A stretch of 31,527 bases of DNA from Candidatus Segatella intestinihominis. GTDB taxonomy: Bacteria > Bacteroidota > Bacteroidia > Bacteroidales > Bacteroidaceae. How positions within the stretch are numbered: position 1 is the stretch's first letter; every line of letters starts with the position of its first letter. The translations under genes were made by a program, and so were the position numbers. This document shows positions 28,877 through 31,527 of this stretch, one piece after another. The stretch covers positions 1 through 31,527 of the forward strand of contig URLG01000029.1 of NCBI GenBank assembly GCA_900548535.1, written 5' to 3'. The notes under the pieces are model-generated. The model was not told where the DNA came from, ran no database searches, and worked only from the letters and a program-made list of their open reading frames with translations.

Positions 28877-30904
28877 ATGAAGAAAACAACGATTAAATCA
28901 CTCGTACTTGCAGCATTCATGGCATTGCCAATGCTAGCAAATGCACAAACTTTCTCGGGCATAGAGACTGAGAAAGCAAATCAGAACACCCCTGAGGGAT
29001 GGACAGCAGTAAACCTGCCACAACTGCCAGAGATTACAGCTGCCAACACCTTCAATATCAAGAATTACGGTGCATCCACCGATGCTGCCGACAACACCAA
29101 GGCCATTCAGAAAGCCCTGGATGCCGTGCCAGCTACCGGTGGTATGGTAGTAATCCCTGCCGGCACATGGATGTTTGGCAGCACCGACCAGATGACTAGC
29201 AAGACCGAGGTGCTCAGCATCAATAGCAAGACCGTGCTCCACCTCTGCGCAGGTGCCACCCTCAAGCTCGTGGAATATGGCAAGGCGCCAAACAACAAGA
29301 CCCTTTTCATCGGTTGCAAGAACAAGAACCAGAGCGACATCGTGATCGAGGGAGAGGGCGAAACCTCTGTACTCGATGGTCAGGGTGCTCGTTGGTGGCT
29401 CGCCAGAGAGCAAGGAGAGACTTTCAACCCAGGTGCTTTCATCCGTTTCGAAAGAGGTCAGCGTTTCTTGCTCCGCAACTTCAAGATTCAGAACACCCCC
29501 GGTGTGAACATCACCATCAGCAACGGCGGCAAGGCTATCCATGCCACTATCCACGATGTCATCATCAGCGAGCCAGCCTCTGAGGCTGGAGCAGGCAAGG
29601 CATCTCACAACACCGATGGCATAAGCATCTGGGGACCATACGTCAACATCTACAACTGCAACATCAGCAATGGCGATGACAATGTGGTTTGCGACAACGA
29701 CGCCCAGTACATCCACGTATGGAACTGCAACTTCGGCACCGGCCATGGCGCATCCATCGGTAGCTATACCCATAACATCAAGCATGTATGGTTTGACCAG
29801 ATCACGATGAATGGCACCACAGCCGGTGTACGCTTGAAGACGGGCATCAACAGCGACGGCACTCTGCGAGGTGGTGGTGAGGAAGACTTCAAGTTCACCA
29901 ACATCACTATGACCAAGGTGAAGAACCCATTCTCCATGGACTGCTACTACGACAAGAATTATAATCAAGACCCAGCCGTAGACAAGGAGAATGCTCGAGC
30001 ACTTGACAGCACCACTCCTACCTACAATGGCATCTTGCTGCAAAACATCAAGACTACAGATGTATGCTCAGGCAAGGCCATCTTCCTCGTAGGTCGCCCA
30101 GAGAGCCACATCAAGAACGTGACCCTCGACAATGTGCAGATCAAGGCAAAGACAGGCATCGACATCCGATTCGTAGACAACCTCGTCTTCAAGAACGGCT
30201 CCAAGATCTCTTGCACCAGCGGCAATCTCTGGATCAAGAACTTCGATTCTACTGTAAATGACCAGTGCAATGCCACCGGTGCTGGTGATACTCCTACCCC
30301 ACCAGCCGAAGGCGATGAAGTGAGCTATACTTTGAGCACCGCCACCTATAAGAGCAGCAGCACAGACAATCTAACATGGACTTTCGACAATGGTTGCTCC
30401 ATCTCCAATGCCAATGGAAAGTCATACTCTACAGCCAAGTCAAATACCATCAAATATAGCAAGGGCACCCAGTACACCATCAATCTCCCAGAGAATGTAC
30501 ATATCACCAGTGCCAGCTTTGCAGGTTATGCCAATGAAGACAACAAGACTTGCTATTTAGCCAAGCTGGGAGGCTCATCATTTGGCTCAGACCTGTACGT
30601 GTTTCCAAGTCGCAGCACAGATACCAGCACCAAGACTCAGTTTGACGTAACTCTCGGCACCTCAGCCACAGGCACGCTGACATTCACCTCTGGCGATGCA
30701 CAGGCAGCCTGGGTCATCACCCTGAAGGGTATCAAGGCTAGCTCTACAGGCATCCACGGCAGCACTACAGCCCCAGCGGGCAGCAAAGGCAACATCTACG
30801 ACCTGAGCGGCAGAGTGATCAAGAAGCAAGCCACCACAGCCGACTTGGCTTCGCTGAGCAAGGGAATATATATCCTGAACAACAAGAAATACGTAGTAAA
30901 ATAA
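28877..30904 (+). CDS. Secreted GH28 polygalacturonase with C-terminal accessory and sorting domains
   Basis: The 675-residue protein has a signal peptide (about 1-23, ending ANAQ) and a GH28 beta-helix (about 55-465). The four conserved elements are N245-T-D247, G-D267-D268 in NGDDNV, GHG (289-291) and RLKT (319-322), consistent with an active inverting polygalacturonase. A Pro/Thr linker (near 473) leads to a beta-rich domain (about 480-630), then a sorting-type tail (IYDLSGRVIKK ... KGIYILNNKKYVVK). It would hydrolyse de-esterified homogalacturonan at the cell surface. Expression is probably controlled through the palindrome at 28779-28792. Confidence 0.92.
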   Translation: MKKTTIKSLVLAAFMALPMLANAQTFSGIETEKANQNTPEGWTAVNLPQLPEITAANTFNIKNYGASTDAADNTKAIQKALDAVPATGGMVVIPAGTWMFGSTDQMTSKTEVLSINSKTVLHLCAGATLKLVEYGKAPNNKTLFIGCKNKNQSDIVIEGEGETSVLDGQGARWWLAREQGETFNPGAFIRFERGQRFLLRNFKIQNTPGVNITISNGGKAIHATIHDVIISEPASEAGAGKASHNTDGISIWGPYVNIYNCNISNGDDNVVCDNDAQYIHVWNCNFGTGHGASIGSYTHNIKHVWFDQITMNGTTAGVRLKTGINSDGTLRGGGEEDFKFTNITMTKVKNPFSMDCYYDKNYNQDPAVDKENARALDSTTPTYNGILLQNIKTTDVCSGKAIFLVGRPESHIKNVTLDNVQIKAKTGIDIRFVDNLVFKNGSKISCTSGNLWIKNFDSTVNDQCNATGAGDTPTPPAEGDEVSYTLSTATYKSSSTDNLTWTFDNGCSISNANGKSYSTAKSNTIKYSKGTQYTINLPENVHITSASFAGYANEDNKTCYLAKLGGSSFGSDLYVFPSRSTDTSTKTQFDVTLGTSATGTLTFTSGDAQAAWVITLKGIKASSTGIHGSTTAPAGSKGNIYDLSGRVIKKQATTADLASLSKGIYILNNKKYVVK

Positions 30905-30927
30905 GAAGCTCTTAGAATAAGAAGCAG

Positions 30928-30970
30928 AAGTGCAATGCTCCATTCTGGTATGGCGCATTGCACTTTTTTC
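30928..30970 (+). terminator. Terminator of the GH28 gene
   Basis: AAGTGCAATGC (30928-30938) pairs with GCATTGCACTT (30955-30965), with Ts following. The stem is identical to the two repeats around the toxin-antitoxin pair, while the loop differs, so all three belong to one terminator family. Confidence 0.85.
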
Positions 30971-30996
30971 GTTATTAGCCATCAATTTTTCCGTTT

Positions 30997-31010
30997 CGCA
31001 AACGTTTACG
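30997..31010. promoter_or_regulatory. Palindromic operator, copy C (SusC promoter)
   Basis: CGCAAACGTTTACG is the most symmetric copy of CGNAAWCGTTTNCG. Its centre is 51.5 bp before the first base of TATATTTG at 31055. Confidence 0.72.
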
Positions 31011-31030
31011 TAGTATATTAACTAAAATAA

Positions 31031-31062
31031 TTTGGCTACTTTAACAAATCTTCGTATATTTG
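31031..31062 (+). promoter_or_regulatory. Promoter of the SusC-type gene
   Basis: TTTG (31031-31034), 20 bp, TATATTTG (31055-31062), a full consensus. The leader to the ATG at 31166 is about 100 nt. Confidence 0.75.
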
Positions 31063-31165
31063 CACCCAAAAGAATAAACAAATCAAGAAAAAAACAAAAA
31101 AGATAAAAACAAATAAACAAGATTTAGGAAATAAACATTTTTCACTAATCAACCGAAATAAATGT

Positions 31166-31527
31166 ATGTCTGGTAATTTTAACAAAAAGAAAATCGCGCT
31201 GGCAGGTGCCATGATGTTCTGCGTAACAAGCATCTCAGCGCAAACCGTAAAAGGTAACGTTACTGACAATACGGGCGAGCCTATTATCGGTGCCTCTGTC
31301 ATAGAGGTAGGAACAGCTGGTAATGGGGGGGGTCACCGATATTGACGGTAACTTCGTAGTGGATTTGAAGGGCAAGAGCAAGAAACTGAAGATTTCATAC
31401 ATTGGTATGAAAGCGAAAGAAGTAAGCGTTGCCGGCAAATCAGTAATTAACATTAAGCTTGAGGATGACAACACCACCCTCAATGATGTGGTTGTAATCG
31501 GCTATGGTACGATGAAGAAGAAGGACC
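31166..31527 (+). pseudogene. SusC-type TonB-dependent receptor, start only; frame broken at a G8 tract
   Basis: The ATG at 31166 opens a signal peptide (MSGNFNKKKIALAGAMMFCV... ending ISAQ) and a carboxypeptidase-regulatory-like beta domain (VKGNVTDNTGEPIIGASVIE). At 31325-31332 eight Gs shift the frame and the reading stops at TGA 31343-31345 after 59 codons. With seven Gs the frame continues without interruption to the window end, restoring the expected VTDIDGNF and then a TonB-box-like DVVVIGYGTMKKKD. SusC imports oligosaccharides, here probably pectic, with a SusD partner expected to the right. The extra G may be phase variation, a real mutation or a sequencing error; only the first ~120 residues are inside the window. 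An ATG at 31162 is out of frame and short. Confidence 0.85.

Noticed and set aside
31036..31302. Minus-strand frames opposite the SusC start (also 31235-31483)
   Set aside because: They lie opposite a signal peptide, regulatory-like domain and TonB-box-like sequence that are readable on the plus strand.

Overview
The window looks like chromosomal DNA from a gut or oral Bacteroidales bacterium of the Prevotella/Segatella type. Supporting signs are the Bacteroidota promoter signature (TTTG, about 19-21 bp, TAnnTTTG) ahead of many genes, near absence of Shine-Dalgarno sites, an HU-HIG type DNA-binding protein preceded by a 32-residue 'smalltalk' peptide, short Prevotella-type C-terminal sorting tails on secreted proteins, and a SusC-type receptor at the right end. 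The species assignment is inference.

Layout. (1) 1-1500: repeat-rich non-coding DNA, a strong promoter, the smalltalk peptide and the HU-HIG gene. (2) 1519-8411, minus strand: a run of six housekeeping genes read right to left: LysE-type exporter, DUF4924 protein, release factor 3, ClC chloride channel with CBS domains, methionyl-tRNA formyltransferase, threonylcarbamoyl-AMP synthase. The gaps are filled with 7-bp-periodic repeats. (3) 8573-9553, plus strand: a ROK sugar kinase with its own promoter and terminator. (4) 9716-17269, minus strand: a complete tryptophan operon in the unusual order trpD-C-F-A-B-E-G. It is preceded by an unannotated 20-residue leader peptide with three consecutive Trp codons and a rho-independent attenuator hairpin. 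(5) 17355-18386: a 113-bp MITE-like inverted-repeat element, a conserved-looking 43-residue small protein and rpe. (6) 18442-19038: an ECF sigma factor without an adjacent anti-sigma gene. (7) 19277-31527: a pectin-degradation locus: a GH28-GH105 two-enzyme fusion, a PL1 pectate lyase, two small secreted proteins, a CE8 pectin methylesterase, a GH28 polygalacturonase, and the start of a SusC/TonB-dependent transporter. An MntA/HepT (MNT-HEPN) toxin-antitoxin pair sits inside this locus.

How the pectin genes work together: methylesterase removes methyl groups, pectate lyase and polygalacturonase cut the exposed homogalacturonan, and the GH105 domain removes the terminal unsaturated uronic acid that a lyase leaves. 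SusC would import oligosaccharides. Three of these promoters (methylesterase, polygalacturonase, SusC) share a 14-bp palindrome, CGNAAWCGTTTNCG, whose centre lies exactly 51.5 bp before the first base of the TAnnTTTG box in every case. This looks like a dedicated, helically phased regulator site that defines a regulon.

The points most worth following up are the palindrome with fixed spacing; the trp leader and attenuator with a rearranged operon; a G8 tract that throws susC out of frame; near-identical 50-bp terminator repeats bounding the toxin-antitoxin cassette; a dispersed ~31-bp intergenic element; and the heptanucleotide-periodic spacers inside the two long operons. No tRNA, rRNA, CRISPR array or transposase gene was seen.
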